Position numbers and translations under genes: made by a program. This document shows, piece by piece, positions 11,759-23,710 of a DNA stretch of 64,000 bases. The stretch lies in the NCBI RefSeq assembly GCF_028372415.1, contig NC_092877.1, forward strand, positions 218,403,616 to 218,467,615, written 5' to 3'. Origin of the DNA: Notamacropus eugenii. Lineage: Eukaryota; Chordata; Mammalia; Diprotodontia; Macropodidae. The notes beneath the pieces are model-generated. The model was given only the letters and a program-made list of their open reading frames with translations, ran no database searches and was not told the DNA's origin. Position 1 is the stretch's first letter. Each line of letters opens with the position of its first letter.

Positions 11759-11984
11759 GAGAATATTGGTTTGAAAATGACAGTGAAGAAAAAGAAGTCT
11801 ATTCATTATTCGTCTTTCTCCTTACCCTCTGAGAGTGTGAGGAGTGACCTTCCATAGAAAGAGTCATTGAGTATGTGTACCCTCATGGTAGGGTCAATTT
11901 ATAGTTAAAAATCCAAGGATATAAGGAACTTTTTTTGAAAATAGTATCAGACTTCTAGAAGTCACAGTAGAATGACCATTAATG

Positions 11985-12235
11985 TTACTATGGGGCAGTT
12001 CGGAGGTAGGGTGGATAGAGTATCAGTTCTGGAGATAGGGAGACTCATCTTCATGAGTTCAAATCCAGGTTCAACCACTTATTAATTATGTGAGACTGGG
12101 AAAGTCACTTAGCCCTGTTTACCTCAGTTTCTCATTTGTAAAATGAGCTAGAAAAGGAAATGGCAAACCGCTCCAGTATCCTTGTAGAGAAAATCCTTAA
12201 AAAGGATCATAAAGAATAGGATATGACTAAAATCT
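11985..12235 (+). mobile_element. MAR1-type CORE-SINE
   Basis: The order is a tRNA-like head ('ggatagagtatcagttctgg', 'gagttcaaatccaggttc'), a core ('gtgagactgggaaagtcact', 'ctcatttgtaaaatgagc') and a Bov-B/RTE-like tail ('aaatggcaaaccgctccagt' to 'ggatatgactaaaa'). The flanks share an imperfect AATGAC...TAAT..TATG motif that may be a decayed target-site duplication. Confidence 0.8.
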
Positions 12236-12249
12236 ATACAAGAATGACT

Positions 12250-13695
12250 AATATTATGTATAAATCAGATGGAAGCAGACCTGGAGATGAGTAAGTTGCA
12301 TTTTAATAGGGATGAACATTCTCAAGGAAGTAATGCAGATAGTAATATATTTGCAACTAATCAACAAGACTAGATGACCAATATTGGGAAATATGCGTAG
12401 CAGGAGGTTGATTGATGTGGCATGTCAACAAAACTTCACATTGCAATGGTTTATCTAGGGAGGTAGTTATGAGAATCAGATGCTTTGTGGCAATTAGGGC
12501 GGTGACAATAAGAATAAGAAGAACTTAAAAACTTGTTTGATATGAGGGGAAAAGAAGAGAGATGAAGAAAGAATAAGCCCAACCACAATGGGAGTAACTG
12601 AAACTAGAGGCCCAAAATGGTGAGGTTAGAGACTTGAAATAACCACAGATATTCCTGAAGATACAATCAAGCCCTGAGCAATATGGCAGAACCTGATGTC
12701 AAAGCTACTGAGCACAGGCTGTGACAAGAGACAAGAAAGATCCAATAATGTAAGAGGGGAAACAGAAAAAAATGCAAAAATAGGTATTGTTTCTAAAGCA
12801 GGCAACTGTTCTTAATGGGAGCAAAATTCAGCTTCTCACTAAGGATGTCATTGTCCTACAAGCTATTTTTCTGTAATTCTGAAAGGTAAAATCCTGGGCT
12901 GGGTAAGTAATGGTTCTAAATCAGCATGGTAGACATCATTATCCTAGTTTCTTATCTTTTGTCAGAAAATCAACTCAAGCAAAAAGGTTTGAATTGAACC
13001 AGCTTGTTTCATCTTTGTATGTCCACACATAAACCTAAAGAGTAAAAATAAATTTGAACTGTAGTGCTGTGTGATTAATTCTTTGACTAGTTTGGTGGTT
13101 AAGTGAGGTAAAAACAATTAATTAAGTTTTTTGCACGTAGTGGTAGATTATTTACTTTCTTTCTAAAATTTTGTTTTTTCTTTGAGTAAATATTTTGTGG
13201 ACTAGAAAAGGAAAAGAAAAGGGATACTTTTTAAGCATTATTTAGATATTATCTAGTTACACACAGACAGCTCTGGCTATGCAAAGTTAACGATAACTCT
13301 CTCCTCGAAATAATGCATTTTTAACTTATAGAATAAAACACATTTTTCTAACATTGCACAATAAAAAAAGATGTTTGTATATGAAACTGAAAATCTACTA
13401 GGCACAATTTGCTATTTCTTTCAAATGTACAACAAAATTATCATGCTAATTTCTTGTTTTCGTTTTTCCTTTGGGCCAGAGTCTTGTCAAAACATTGTGA
13501 TTGTATCCTCAAAATTAATTCTATTTTATGAACAAATAATTTTATCAAATGGAGATGTCAGGAGGTGATCATTTACGTTGTACAAGAACTATTTAAGTGT
13601 CATTTTCCTTCATTCATTTCTACTTTTGTCATCATTTATATAACTACTTTAAAAAATCCACAAGGATCAAAGCAGAGAAATATGGATAGAGATCT
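12250..13695. other. Unassigned sequence
   Basis: About 1.4 kb of AT-rich DNA with a purine-rich part (12530-12760). No gene or family recognised; the two short plus-strand frames near 13.4-13.8 kb have no motif and one runs into a SINE. Confidence 0.4.
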
Positions 13696-13699
13696 GATT

Positions 13700-13915
13700 C
13701 AGAATCAGGCATTTGAATCACAAATCATACAGATCATAGGTTTAGAGCTGGAAGGGACCATATAGGTCTTTTTTGACTTTTACAAATGAAGCAACTGAGG
13801 AACAGAAAGGTTGAATCACTTATCTAGAGCTACATGAGCTACAAATAAAGTGATATATAAATTTGGGTTGTACTGATTCCAAATCTAGTGCCCTATCTGC
13901 TTATCTTGATTTATG
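13700..13915 (-). mobile_element. MIR3 (Ther-2)-type SINE
   Basis: On the plus strand the L3-like tail comes first ('gatcataggtttagagctgg', 'aagggaccatataggtc'), then the inverted core ('gaagcaactgaggaacagaa') and the inverted head ('gattccaaatctagtgccct'). This is the usual appearance of a MIR3 in minus orientation. Confidence 0.75.
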
Positions 13916-14078
13916 TTACAGTAACTTAGGTCTACTGGCTACATGTCTCTTGGAAAATCATTTAATCTCCCACTAGGCAAGGTGGTCTTTAAGCTCTATA
14001 CGTTGCAGAGGTATTGATCTGTAAGCAAATTCATCTTTAGGAGTTCTTTATGCCAATAAAATCACAGGTCTAGTTTAA

Positions 14079-14101
14079 ATACACACACACACACACACGC
14101 A

Positions 14102-14139
<38 letters not shown>

Positions 14140-14141
14140 AT
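14079..14141. repeat. (CA)n microsatellite
   Basis: Dinucleotide CA repeat with one GCAGA interruption. It produces cysteine/valine-rich spurious frames on the minus strand. Confidence 0.95.
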
Positions 14142-14214
14142 AGAAAACTGTTTGAAATGTTTCCTTTTCCATGTTAATCCCTAACCTCTTCATTGTTACA
14201 GACAATTCACTGAG

Positions 14215-15130
14215 AAGATGGAGGTTATCCAACAAAAGCTGCATCATCTTCCTTCCTCGACTCCTCAGAATTTCTCAGCAAAAATTACTGGCTCTTTCCT
14301 TCTTCCCTTTACAGAGGAAAAGGTACTCTTACTTCCAAATAAGGAAAACCCCTTTACCTGTGCCTTTGACACTTTCCTTTTTTTTCTTCAAGATCCTTCT
14401 CCCTTTGAAATGAATCTTAAGGGTCCCCAAACACATAAATAGGCTTATTTCTTTATAATCCTTTAAGAAGTCCATTTTTGACTCTTCTATACTAACCAGC
14501 TAATAATCTCCCCTCTCTGCTCCCCTTTAATGAAGACATTTGAAAAAAACGGTGAATAATGCCTCTAGTCCTTTGTCACCCACGTTAGCCTCAACTCTTT
14601 ATAATCCAGTTTTTGTCCTATCACTTTGCTGAAATAGCTTGTTTAAAGGACAAAGGTGACTTCCTAATTAAGAAAATCAAATATGTTTTCCTGATAATAT
14701 TGCATATGTTCTTTAACATAATCTCTCCATTCTTAACTTCAGAGAAACTGTAGTTCCAAAGTTCTCTCTACTTTTCCTATTACTCATTCTCTTTCTCTTT
14801 CTTTAGCTCATTCTCTTCTCCACTCCTTTAGCTGAACTTCACTAAATGTTTTCATCTTTTCTCTACCCTTAAGTCCTTTGACAATCTCACTGACACATGG
14901 TTTTAATTTTATTTATGCTACAAATATGATTCCCAACTCTACATTTCCATTTATAACCTCCTTCATAGTTCTTTAGATCAACATCTACAGCAACTTGTGG
15001 GATATCTTTACCTGGCTCTTTTATTAGTACATAAAGCTGAATGTATTATTTCTTTCTTATTTCTTGATCACTTTCCTTCATTTCCTTTAATCCATCATTT
15101 AAAAACTATTGTTAACATGAAATATTAATA
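14215..15130 (+). mobile_element. Possible L2 LINE ORF remnant
   Basis: Pyrimidine-rich plus-strand DNA resembles the L2 ORF2 upstream of its reverse transcriptase core, for example 'ctttgctgaaatagcttg' and 'gaaaatcaaatatgttttcc'. Similarity is patchy and no motif survives, so the assignment is tentative. The two short overlapping frames at 14171-14442 are not supported as genes. Confidence 0.4.
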
Positions 15131-15180
15131 CCCTGATTCTTAAATGCATAATTCAAAATCAACTAAAACATAGACATTTG

Positions 15181-15290
15181 TACATTGGTATGTGTGTGTA
15201 TATACACATATATACATACACATATATCTCTTTGTATCTATACTCATGTGCATAATTTTTAATGCTTCTATGCATATACAATGTACTTAT
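15181..15290. repeat. TG/TATACACA-rich simple repeat
   Basis: Short TGTGTATA and TACACATA units without a strict period. Confidence 0.7.
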
Positions 15291-15329
15291 TAGTAGATAC
15301 ACAAAAATGGATAATTTCTATTCTACTGG

Positions 15330-16090
15330 ATTTCATGGTCCAGTAGGGGTATAAGAAAACAACATAGATAATTATTCTCAAATATCACATAAGTTAGAGT
15401 TAGGAGATAAAGTTCAATGTGAGATCCAAATAGGAAAGTCATTACCATCTGGAGCATCAGAGAGAGTTTCATGAGGAGATGCCATTTGAATAAAATTTTA
15501 AAGAATAATCAAAAATTATGTAATTAACACACAAGAAAAATGGAGAGGGTTTTCTAGACATAGAGAGTATTTTGAAAAGGTCACAGGGGGAGAGTGTATG
15601 GCACATTCTATGGACACAATTAGTCTGGAGCATAGCTTGCCCACAGGGAAATGATATGAGGAAGTTACAGACCTAAGGTGGCCTGAGATTGTGAATACTC
15701 TTAAATGCCAGATCTAAGAATTTTTATTCTAGGCAATATATTTTTGAATAGAGAAGTGACATGATTAGATCTTTGTAGAAGAAAGATTATTTTCAAATTA
15801 TGATGAAAGATAGATGTCATGAAGAAAAGAGTCCCAGAAACTCATGAGGAAGTTATTACAGTAATTCAGGTGGAAGTAATGTGCACTTGTATTAAGGTGG
15901 TGACTGTGTGGCTTGAGAGGAGAGGACAGACATGGGAAGTAGTGTGGAGGTGGAATTCATAACACAGTAACAATGCCTTGATATGGCAATCAAGGAAGAG
16001 GGAAGGGTCAAAGATAACTTCAAGGTTGTAAACCTGGTTAAACAGGCTGAGTAGCAGTGCTACAGACAGAAATAGATCAGGCTTAAATTT
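15330..16090 (-). mobile_element. L2 LINE, antisense, ORF2 3' part
   Basis: The plus strand reads as the reverse complement of L2: 'ggtccagtaggggtataa', 'gaatactcttaaatgcca', 'gaagtgacatgattagatct', 'attacagtaattcaggtgga', 'caaagataacttcaaggttg'. The stretch starts near the L2 3' tail and runs into the ORF. Many frameshifts show it is dead. Confidence 0.75.
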
Positions 16091-16182
16091 ACCTCTGGAA
16101 TGAATGAATTCTTTTGGGCCACATTATCAAAATTTTAGTAAACATTAAATAAAGGTATTTTAGAGCAAAGCAATACTTTAAA

Positions 16183-16439
16183 CTGGCAGCTACATGACAG
16201 AATGATAGAGTATTAGGTCTGGAGTCAGGAAGACCCATCTTCTTGAGTCCAGATCTGCCCTCAGACACTTACTAGCTTTGTGACCCTGGGCAAGTTATGT
16301 AAGACTGTTTGCCTTAGTTTATTCACCTCTAAAATGAGTTGGAGAAGAAAGTGACAAGTCACTCCATCTTTGCCAAGAAAACCCCAACTAGTGTCACAAA
16401 GAGTCACACACAACTGAAAACAACAGAACAACAAAGGCA
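16183..16439 (+). mobile_element. MAR1-type CORE-SINE with intact target-site duplication
   Basis: A complete head, core and Bov-B/RTE-like tail ('gtcacaaagagtcacacaca', then an ACAACAGAACAACAAA end) is flanked by an exact 11-bp AATACTTTAAA at 16172-16182 and 16440-16450. The duplication fixes both borders. Confidence 0.9.
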
Positions 16440-16450
16440 AATACTTTAAA

Positions 16451-18500
16451 AAAACAAAAGAATACCCACCAAATATCCTCCTCTTTTCTTCTAGATTAGG
16501 TATAGAAAGTATAGTGATGATGCCTTAGATTTCTTGTTTCTCCATATATCCTTTTTTCTTGTGGCTTTTTATCTAATTTGAATGGAAAACAAAGTAAGGC
16601 ATGATTTATCATCTGAAACCAAGTAGAACAAATGGAGGACACCTCTTATTTTCTACCTGGAAGTCAGTCTAGGGGATGACACACAAGGTAGAGATATCAT
16701 CCATGGTTTTAGAATAAATATAAAAATCATAAGTGACATTGTGAAAACTGGAAGAAACTTGACATTTTATGTGGATTTTATTCTGCTTTCTATGGAGAGG
16801 GAGATAAAAGTACTGAGTAAAAATATTCCTAAGAATACAAGCTCACTGGTGACATTTAAGAAAAACATGAATGAAAAATGATCAAATCAAAAACTGTTAT
16901 AGATAAATACAATGTCAAAAGATGCCAAAAAGATTAAAACTCTTCCAAGACTTTGGGGATACTTTGTAAATGTTCCAATACTTCTGTGGATTCTTAATTC
17001 CATACTGTATAAACTAACATAGATCACAAGTCTTTCAGACCTTCTTATCTTGTGTACTTCTTGTCCATGACTTTCATAAACTCTCCATAGAGGTTTTACT
17101 CAAAGAGCTGGAGAACATACTCTTGTGTTTTTTTGTTTGCTTGTTCAGCATCCCACATACTCCAGTGCAACATGTGGTCCATCAATCTGTTATCTCTCAC
17201 TCTTGAATGGTCCACCACTTCATTTTCTAGTCAGATCACACAGAAAATATCAATATTCTTTCAGTGAACTTACGCGGCTATGAATCATGTAAAAATACCA
17301 TGATCTCAGAAGAATCAGAAATTGTAGGTGACTCAAAGGACAATGAAAGAATACATTGGGGGCATGAAAGAATTGTTACCAGCAAAAACCATGCATGTAT
17401 GAATAAGCCTATAAGTCATCATCAAGGACATATGTGACATATAGAGAGTGTTCCAAGTGTCTTAGTGCAGTTTTAATCTATAAGAGTTTGAAACTTCATG
17501 GACATTTGTTGTAAATAGATAGGGAAGAGAAAGTATTGTATACACTGCAGAGGTAAAATTGTAAATGCTCATTTTTATTATTTACATATCATTTACCACT
17601 TCACTAAATGTTTGGGAATATTGGAATGATGTCCTGTTATGTAAACTAAAACCAATCCAAATCTGACAATTTAGAGTAATTTTCAACTAACTAGTAAGCA
17701 GCAGGGATTTGGAAGGATTGTGTCTAAACTTTGAGATATGAATAATTATATTAGTGTGTTCTTGTTTGTCTTTTACTTTTGTATTAGTTGACCCTTGGAA
17801 TTTGCATATCAAGGAAATGGATACATATGAAAATCGGTGACTGATTGGATATATACTTTATATCTGTCATTTTTCACTTCCCAAGAAATAAAAAGAGGAA
17901 AAAATAAGTCATCTTATAAATATATTAACACTAATTAAGTACTCAGGATATTTGCATAACTTTAGAGAGAGTTATTTGTAGGACAGAGCTTGACAGAATA
18001 TATGGGAAGGATGGAGCAATTTTACAGCCTTCATATTTACATTTTTTCAGATATGTACTAATTATAAAACTAACATCTACGAATACATGTAACTCAACTT
18101 TACTCCTATTAATGTCAGGAAAACTCATTCACTAAATTTATATTCTAGTGATCATAAATTATGTAGTTTTATGGATATTAACATTTTAAAAATATATACT
18201 TTAATTTCGAGTTCTGAACAATATGTTTATATGAATTATCAAGAGTTTTTGTTGAAAGCAATGTGAAAAGCCACCTATTTAAAAGTGTTTATAGTCATCT
18301 GAATATCATAGCACTTTTATTACCTGGGATTTTCAAAGTTGTCCAACACATTGTTATAACCAATCATTAATATTTTTTAAACCAATACTACTTCCACTGC
18401 TGAGAAGTGATAAAGTAATATATCATTCATCTCTTCCAATATATTAGTATAATTGCCACATAATTGACTTTTTTCATAGGTAAGGTTCTTGATGCCTGGA
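16451..18500. other. Unassigned AT-rich sequence
   Basis: About 2 kb with no recognised repeat, gene or RNA. Minus-strand frames of about 60 residues near 17.9-18.1 kb lack motifs. Part may be single-copy DNA. Confidence 0.4.
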
Positions 18501-18506
18501 GGAAAA

Positions 18507-18526
18507 GGTATATATATATATGTACA

Positions 18527-18577
<51 letters not shown>

Positions 18578-18582
18578 ATATA
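18507..18582. repeat. (TA)n/(TATG)n microsatellite
   Basis: A run of TA units with TG interruptions, passing into TATG units. The Ile/Tyr-rich frames over it on both strands are artefacts. Confidence 0.9.
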
Positions 18583-18829
18583 TCAAATAGGAGAAAAAAG
18601 AGTCCTAAAAATTATAGGCTTGCAACTTTACTTCTATATATATGGAATAATCTTGGAACAAATAATTTTTAAAAATTTACAAACCATAAAAGTGCAAATT
18701 ATCATTGTGATAAATTGATTTAAATTCCATTGAAGTCATGGTTATAGACTCTGTGGGAAATGAAACTTTAATTTTAAATCATAATGGCCTCCACATTTCT
18801 GACTCCAAGTCCAGCAATCTATCCCTACT

Positions 18830-19103
18830 TTCTTGTTCAGTCATTTTTCAGTGGTGTTTTACTTTTTGTGACCTCATTTAGGATTTTCTTTGCCACCTGG
18901 AGTGGTTTGCCATTTCCTTCTCTAGTTCATTTTACATATGAGGAAACTGAGACAAATAGGATTAAGTGCTTTGTCCAGAATCACATAGCTGGTAAATATT
19001 TGAGGTCATATTTGAATTCAAGACAATGAATCTTCCTAACTCCAGGACCAGCACTCTCTACATTACTCTACCTAGCTTCCTTACTCTACTACCTGGCTGC
19101 CTC
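18830..19103 (-). mobile_element. MAR1-type CORE-SINE
   Basis: The plus strand shows the inverted tail first ('gaggattttctttgccacc'-like, 'ggagtggtttgccatttcct'), then 'atgaggaaactgagacaaat', 'aatcacatagctggtaaata' and the inverted head 'aactccaggaccagcactct'. This is MAR1 in minus orientation, moderately diverged. Confidence 0.8.
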
Positions 19104-19324
19104 TAAACTTGTAGTTATGTATCTGGATTTAAATATATTTGAATAGGACAATGCAGTGACAGCTACATGAGCCCTAATTTTAGCAGACAGGGATTGTTTA
19201 GGGGAAAAACAACTGAAAAAAATGTATGTTAGGGTCATTGGGATAACAGGAAAATCAATATAACCTAGTGATTAATTTTCTGTACAAAACTAAACTCAAG
19301 TATTATCCAGTACTTACCACTCAT

Positions 19325-19473
19325 GGTAAAATGTGGTACAGAGTATGAGGTCTGGAGCCAGGAAAACTTATCTTCCTGAGTTCAAATACAGCCTCAGACA
19401 CTTGCTATCTGGGTGACTCTGGATAAGTCACTTAACCCTGTTTACTTTAGTTTCCTCATCTGCAAAATGACCT
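19325..19473 (+). mobile_element. MAR1 SINE, left part (split by an L1 fragment)
   Basis: Head and core of a MAR1 ('gtatgaggtctggagccagg', 'gagttcaaatacagcctcag', 'tttcctcatctgcaaaatga') stop abruptly at 'cctgg', where L1 5'UTR sequence begins. The expected continuation resumes at about 20564. Confidence 0.85.
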
Positions 19474-20563
19474 GGGCGGGCAGAGCCAAGATAGTGGAGT
19501 AAATGCAGGAACTTCCCTGAGCTATTCCCCACAACCCTCTAAATACCTCTAACAAATGACTCTAAGCAAGTTCTAGAGCTTCAGAACTCACAAAATGAGA
19601 GAGTGAAACAAATCCCCAGGCCAAGGCAACTCGGAAAGTTGACAGTGACTATCACGCTGGCAGGGTACAGTTGGCAACACCTGCACAGAGAGACCAGAGC
19701 AGACCCCAGGGGATTGAATCATTGGCAGCTGTGGCAATTTCCAGACTTCTCAATGCACAAATGCCAAAAATGTCATTGGGAAAACTCTGTGGGACCTGTG
19801 TAAAAAAGGAGTATGCCATCTGGCCTGTCTAGTTCCAGTCCCAAGGCTGTGGGGGTGATGGCAGCAGTGGCTACCACAGCAGCAGCAGAGGCTACTTTCA
19901 TGTCTCTTGGCCCAAAGACAGTGGGGAATCAAGTGACTGATACAAAATTCCTGAAGCTTGGGAAAGTACAACCCTGCCCCCCACTGCCCACACCATCCCT
20001 GGAAGCAGAGTGCTACTTGGACAAAGAGTTAGAAAGTCAAGTGTTTGACTAGGAAAATGAGTAAACACAGTAAAAGAACTCAGACTATAGAATCTTACTC
20101 TGATGACAAAGATGATCAAAACATACAACCAGTAGAAGACAATGAAGTCAAAGCTTCCACATCAAAAACCTCCTAGAAAAATATGAATTGGTCACAGGCT
20201 ATGGAAGTGCTCAAAAAAGATTTTGAAAATCAAGAGAAGTAGAAGAAAAATTGGGAAGAGAAATTAGAGTGATGCAAGAAAATCATGAAAGTTGAGTCAA
20301 CAGCTTGCTAAAGGAGACCTCCAAAATACTGAAGAAAACACCTTAAAAATAAATTAACCCAAATGGCAAAAGAAGTGCAAAAAACCAATGAGGAGAAGAT
20401 TGCCTTAAAAGTAGAACTGGTCAAATGGAAAAGGAGTTCCAAAAGTTCATTGAAAAAAATAATTACTTCAAAATTAAAATGGAACAAATAGAAGCTAATG
20501 ACTTTATGAGAAATCAGGAAATTATAAAAGAGAATGAAAAGAATGAAAAAAAAGACAATTTAA
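19474..20563 (+). mobile_element. L1 5' fragment (5'UTR plus N-terminal ORF1) inserted in a SINE
   Basis: It begins with the marsupial L1 5' end ('cagagccaagatagtgga'), continues through a GC-richer 5'UTR and ends inside the ORF1 coiled-coil region near 20563, with no ORF2, no 3'UTR and no poly(A). On both sides the MAR1 sequence is contiguous, and the junctions share AAAATGA..TGG, which looks like a slightly diverged target-site duplication. A 5'-complete, 3'-truncated L1 is the opposite of the usual pattern. Confidence 0.8.
20057..20563 (+). pseudogene. L1 ORF1 N-terminal remnant
   Basis: The frame opens at the ATG at 20057 with MSKHSKRTQTIESY-like sequence and passes through the AMEVLKKDFENQ stretch, which corresponds to the AMEELKKDFENQ of the HAL1 ORF1 at 62.4-63.5 kb. 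Stops occur after about 40 codons and later. It ends before the RNA-recognition domain, so no ORF1 protein function is possible. Confidence 0.8.
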
Positions 20564-20672
20564 AATGAGATGGAGAAAGAAATGTCAAACCTCTCCAGTG
20601 TTTTTGTCAAGAAAACTCAAAAAAGAGGTTACAAAGAGTTGGATGTGACTGAACAACAACAACTTCTCCATC
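20564..20672 (+). mobile_element. MAR1 SINE, right part (Bov-B/RTE-like tail)
   Basis: This resumes the split SINE with 'gagatggagaaagaaatgtc', 'aaacctctccagtg', 'gttacaaagagttggatgtg' and an 'actgaacaacaacaac' end. It is the direct continuation of 19325-19473. Confidence 0.85.
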
Positions 20673-20779
20673 AAATGATATTGCTTTTCTTTCAGTTCCT
20701 TAGGATTCTAACTTCAGTGTCATTCTTCACTCCTCGTTTCTTCCTTATCCTATAGATCTGATCAATAGTCAAATCTTTT

Positions 20780-21525
20780 CTTTCTCTACATTTTCTCTTA
20801 TAAATATCTTTCACATGCCCAGATCAGGTCCTTATCACCTCTTGCCTTGAAGATTTGAATGGACTCCAAATTAGCCTCTTTTCCCTAACCCTTTCCCCAC
20901 TGCAATCCATTTTCCACACAGATGCCAAAATGATTTTCCCAGAACACCGTTCTGATCTTATTTCTACTATCAACACACTCTAGTTCCTTCCTATTATCTC
21001 AAGTATCAAATATAAGCTCTCTGTTTGTCTTTTATTTCCCTTTACCACATGCTCCCAACCTACCTTCCATGTCTTATTACATATTACATGATTTCACATA
21101 CAATAAAATAGTCTTGTACTGTTTCTCATATGGAGGATTCCATTGTCCATCACCACACTTCTATACTGACTGATCCCCATTCCTGTCATGTCCTCCCTTC
21201 TCTCTTCCACTTCTTTCCTGCCTATGTCAAGTCTCAGATCTAACAAGTACTAACTTCTACAGGTGTCCTGTCCTGAGCTTTCCCCCTAATGACTTCCCCA
21301 ATTTCCCTTCATTTTATTTTGTATTTATATATATATATATTTATTTGCACATATCTATGAACTTATATTTAATTTCCATGTATATCATCTGTACATTTTA
21401 TTGCCCTGATAAACAGCAATCTATTTGAAGATAGAGATTATTTCACTTTCATCACAGTTTTCTCAGCAAATAGTACAGTTCATTTAAAATTGTAGTCACT
21501 TAATAAATGCAAATGACTGATTGAT
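20780..21525 (+). mobile_element. L2 LINE 3' region, including the complete tail
   Basis: It follows L2 from the ORF end ('aggtccttatcacctcttgc', 'caatccattttccacacag', 'gatgccaaaatgattttccc') through the 3'UTR to the terminal 'cttaataaatgcaaatgact'. A short (TA)n run lies at 21326-21341. It is decayed but colinear. Confidence 0.85.
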
Positions 21526-21841
21526 TATTTATATGACATTTTGCCTGAGACACATGAAATTTAAAAAGAAAAATGAAATTAGAAGTACAGTGTCAATCTT
21601 TTAAATGGATTACTTAGGTTGGCATAGTAGATGTGGAATGGCATTGGATATGAAATATAGAAGACCTGAAATGAATTCCTAACTCAGTGATTAGCTGTAT
21701 TACCATGAAAAAACCATTTAAATTCTCTGTGTCTCATTTTTCTCCTCCATAAAAATGAAGATATTTTATCTGATGTATTTTAAGATCCCTTCTAGTTTTG
21801 ATTCCATGGTCCTATAATTTTCTGGTTGAATACTGAGAATG

Positions 21842-22020
<179 letters not shown>

Positions 22021-22029
22021 GCATGTGGG

Positions 22030-22484
22030 TGTACAACAAAATTAGTTCATGTTATAAATATTTACAAGTTGTGAATATTTTAACTATTAAATATATCTTC
22101 AAAGATATAATTTGATTAATTATTAATGATTTTCATGGGTAATGATTTTTATTGATATGTTACAAACATCTTCTGTATCTAGGTCACCATGTCAATCAGT
22201 TCAATAATTTTTGTATTCTTGATTTTAGTTAGATTTACTAGTTTAAAATTAACTGCTTTAGTTAGATTTAAAGTTTTGGAACTACATACATTATTTTTAT
22301 TGCATATTTGGTAGTGAGGTTGAAGCCATTTCATAACAATAATTTAGTTACTATGATATTGAAATGCTAGCATAGAAATAATTTATTTGCAATTAAATAT
22401 GCATGGTGTTTAAGTGCATAAATTAAAATAGCATTAAATATTTACAAAATAATTTATTCACTTATTTGTTTATGTTGGGAAACT
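22030..22484. other. Unassigned AT-rich sequence
   Basis: Very AT-rich, with no repeat family or gene recognised. Confidence 0.4.
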
Positions 22485-22567
22485 ATAGATATGTGTATAG
22501 ATATGTGTATGTATATATATACATATATATGTGTGTGTGTGTATGTATATATACATACACACATACA

Positions 22568-22656
<89 letters not shown>
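22485..22656. repeat. Compound (GTAT)n-(ACAT)n-(TA)n microsatellite
   Basis: GATATGTGTATA units pass into about ten CATA units (22558-22597) and then roughly 30 TA units. Frames in both directions are low-complexity artefacts. Confidence 0.95.
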
Positions 22657-22659
<3 letters not shown>

Positions 22660-23535
22660 ATATACTTGAGAGAGGATGTTAACACCCAAGATCAAGTAGG
22701 TTGATCTTTTGAGTTTTACTCTATAGATCCTCTGGTAAATAAAGCACTTTTTTCCTCCAGATCTCTGACTGTTAAAAAATTGAAAAAAAATTGGGATACT
22801 ATAATGTAATTGGTTCTTGAATTTTCAGGGCTCAACCACAGCTTCAAAATCTTTCTCAAATGCTACATTTCTCTAAATTCACTAGCATATCATAGTGATC
22901 TATAAACATGCTTCAGTCTTATTATTAAGATTCAGTGACAATTATTTTTAACTAAGAAAGAAAACAAATGTGCTGAAATTCATTCTTATGTCATTATAAA
23001 TGCCATTGCAAAAATTTATCTGAAATTTTTACAAGCTTACATCCAATATTTCTATAAATAAAAACTCAAAAAAGATATCCTAGTACTTAAAGATATTATA
23101 ACAATATTGTATATTAAAATACAAATATAATTAGTGGACTATAATATTTATTTTTATTTCAGGAACCATTATTCTTCTGTGATTAGATTATATAATTCAT
23201 ACTCTGTTGCAGTCAGTGGTTAATAGAGGTGTCAACTTTCCTTGAGTATTGCAATAGTTGGATAGTGCCATCTTTCATTTAGATACTATAAAAATGTCAT
23301 CATAGTTCGTGTGATTTTGAAATAGTCCTCACAATAATATATACTTGTTTCAAAAGCTGGTAAAATTTATGTTATAAAACTAATTAGCCACTTTCTGATT
23401 GGTTCCTTAATTTGGCAATTACAAAATAAAGTGAAGCACTTTGGAATATAATTCTTTAATTTACTTTGACATTTTAAATATAATACTACTATGACAATTT
23501 ACTCAAGAGAAATGTCTAAAAGTCGCAAGAAATGT
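22660..23535. other. Unassigned AT-rich sequence
   Basis: No gene or repeat recognised in about 0.9 kb. Confidence 0.4.
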
Positions 23536-23539
23536 CAGC

Positions 23540-23710
23540 GGGGTGATAAGATGCTAGACTAGGAGTTAGTAATACATGAACTTGAATCCTACCTCACATT
23601 CTTCATAGCTCTATAACTCTGGTTAAGTCAATTAACCTCTCAGACTCAATTTTCACATCTCTAAAATGGAGTTAAGAATGGTACCTACATTTATATGTAA
23701 ATTATTTGGG
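23540..23710 (+). mobile_element. MIR SINE
   Basis: Head and core are in order: 'gctagactaggagttagtaa', 'cttgaatcctacctcacatt', 'ctctggttaagtcaattaac', then 'cacatctctaaaatggag' and the start of an L2-type tail. Confidence 0.75.

Noticed and set aside
22466..22695. Tyr/Ile/Cys-rich frames on both strands
   Set aside because: They are read out of ACAT and TA microsatellite units.
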